Of a stretch of DNA of 9,119 nucleotides, positions 5,293-9,119 are shown piece by piece (position 1 is the first letter of the stretch; each line of letters opens with the position of its first letter). Under the pieces are notes generated by a model. It was not told where the DNA came from. It was given only the letters and a program-made list of their open reading frames with translations, and made no database searches. The position numbers and the translations under genes are program-made. The DNA lies in contig DASTXN010000070.1 in the NCBI GenBank assembly GCA_035765515.1, positions 1 to 9,119 on the forward strand, in the 5' to 3' direction. The DNA comes from DASRSS01 sp035765515. GTDB taxonomy: Bacteria > Actinomycetota > Actinomycetes > Mycobacteriales > Jatrophihabitantaceae.

Positions 5293-5315
5293 TTCGCGGC
5301 CTTGCCGCGAAAGGC
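5293..5315 (+). promoter_or_regulatory. metH leader hairpin with a mutually exclusive alternative pairing
   Basis: TTCGCGGC (5293-5300) and GCCGCGAA (5304-5311) form a perfect 8-bp inverted repeat with a 3-nt CTT loop. An overlapping alternative stem pairs GCCTT (5299-5303) with AAGGC (5311-5315) around a 7-nt loop; the two cannot form together. The structure lies 68-90 nt before the metH start. No T-run follows, so it does not look like an intrinsic terminator. It could be an RNA regulatory element, a DNA operator or a chance GC-rich palindrome. Confidence 0.4.
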
Positions 5316-5370
5316 ACAGGCGAGCCCGCCGCATGCCGGAGTCCGACTGCCCTAGTTGTCGTCGACCCTC

Positions 5371-5375
5371 GAGGA
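5371..5375 (+). promoter_or_regulatory. metH ribosome binding site
   Basis: GAGGA lies 7 nt before the GTG at 5383, ideal spacing, and fixes that GTG as the start. The nearby ATG at 5376 is out of frame with metH. Confidence 0.6.
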
Positions 5376-5382
5376 ATGCGCC

Positions 5383-9119
<3,737 letters not shown>

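Larger units (their letters stand above)
5180..5382. other. 203-bp divergent intergenic region, PAC2/metH promoters and metH leader
   Basis: Holds the promoters of both divergent genes and the 5' leader of metH. A TTGACG hexamer (5261-5266) could be a -35 for metH, but no good -10 follows at 16-18 bp; GAGAATAAAG at 5275-5284 is too close. A small hairpin, GCGCG (5254-5258) with CGCGC (5265-5269), overlaps it. No cobalamin-riboswitch core (the GCCACTG box and its B12-box surroundings), SAM-IV or SAH-riboswitch consensus was recognised. The strong hairpin at 5293-5311 is listed separately. No small protein is supported here. Confidence 0.5.

Noticed and set aside
5180..5382. Cobalamin riboswitch upstream of metH
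   Set aside because: Expected on functional grounds, but the conserved core (GGGAA...GGTG...AATCC...GCCACTG) is not present. CGGAGTCCGACTGCC near 5337 only loosely recalls the 3' B12-box side.

Overview
The window is chromosomal DNA from a high-GC, mycothiol-producing actinomycete. GC at third codon positions is very high, a complete mshC (mycothiol biosynthesis) is present, and several families are actinobacterial signatures (DUF3090, the SCO1664/TIGR03843 family, actinobacterial PAC2). The genus cannot be read from the sequence. From recalled synteny, the block matches the region around M. tuberculosis Rv2124c-Rv2135c and Streptomyces coelicolor SCO1657-SCO1665. In both of those, metH, a PAC2 protein, mshC, an SCO1664-like protein, DUF3090 and a histidine phosphatase lie close together.

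Layout: (1) 1-1966, plus strand: a compact set of a 5'-truncated histidine phosphatase, a DUF3090 protein with a C-terminal zinc-ribbon-like motif, and an SCO1664-family protein with atypical-kinase-like motifs. The gaps are 21 and 37 bp, so an operon is likely. (2) 1984-2418, minus: a small SRPBCC (Bet v1-like) protein that converges on the operon and diverges from mshC. (3) 2449-3687, plus: mshC, the Cys:GlcN-Ins ligase, with only 30 bp between its start and that of the SRPBCC gene. (4) 3693-4109, minus: a RidA-superfamily protein with Ser in place of the canonical Arg, convergent with mshC across 5 bp. (5) 4301-5179, minus: a PAC2-family protein. (6) 5383 to the window end, plus: metH, cobalamin-dependent methionine synthase, complete except for roughly the last 18 codons.

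Functional picture: mshC uses cysteine to make the thiol cofactor, and metH remethylates homocysteine, so both sit at the sulfur-amino-acid branch point. The phosphatase/DUF3090/kinase-like trio next to mshC has no established role. It is the best candidate here for an undescribed system. The PAC2 protein resembles proteasome-assembly chaperones, and actinomycetes do carry proteasomes.

Points to check: MetH closely matches the E. coli-type sequence rather than the divergent mycobacterial type, although it occupies the same neighbourhood as mycobacterial metH. The metH leader has a perfect 8-bp hairpin and a mutually exclusive alternative pairing. mshC appears to have a TANNNT -10 element that would give a leaderless mRNA. 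Short direct repeats lie on the SCO1664/SRPBCC gene ends and on the DUF3090/SCO1664 junction. No RNA genes, insertion sequences, CRISPR arrays or attachment sites were seen. The longest gene-free stretches are 191 and 203 bp.
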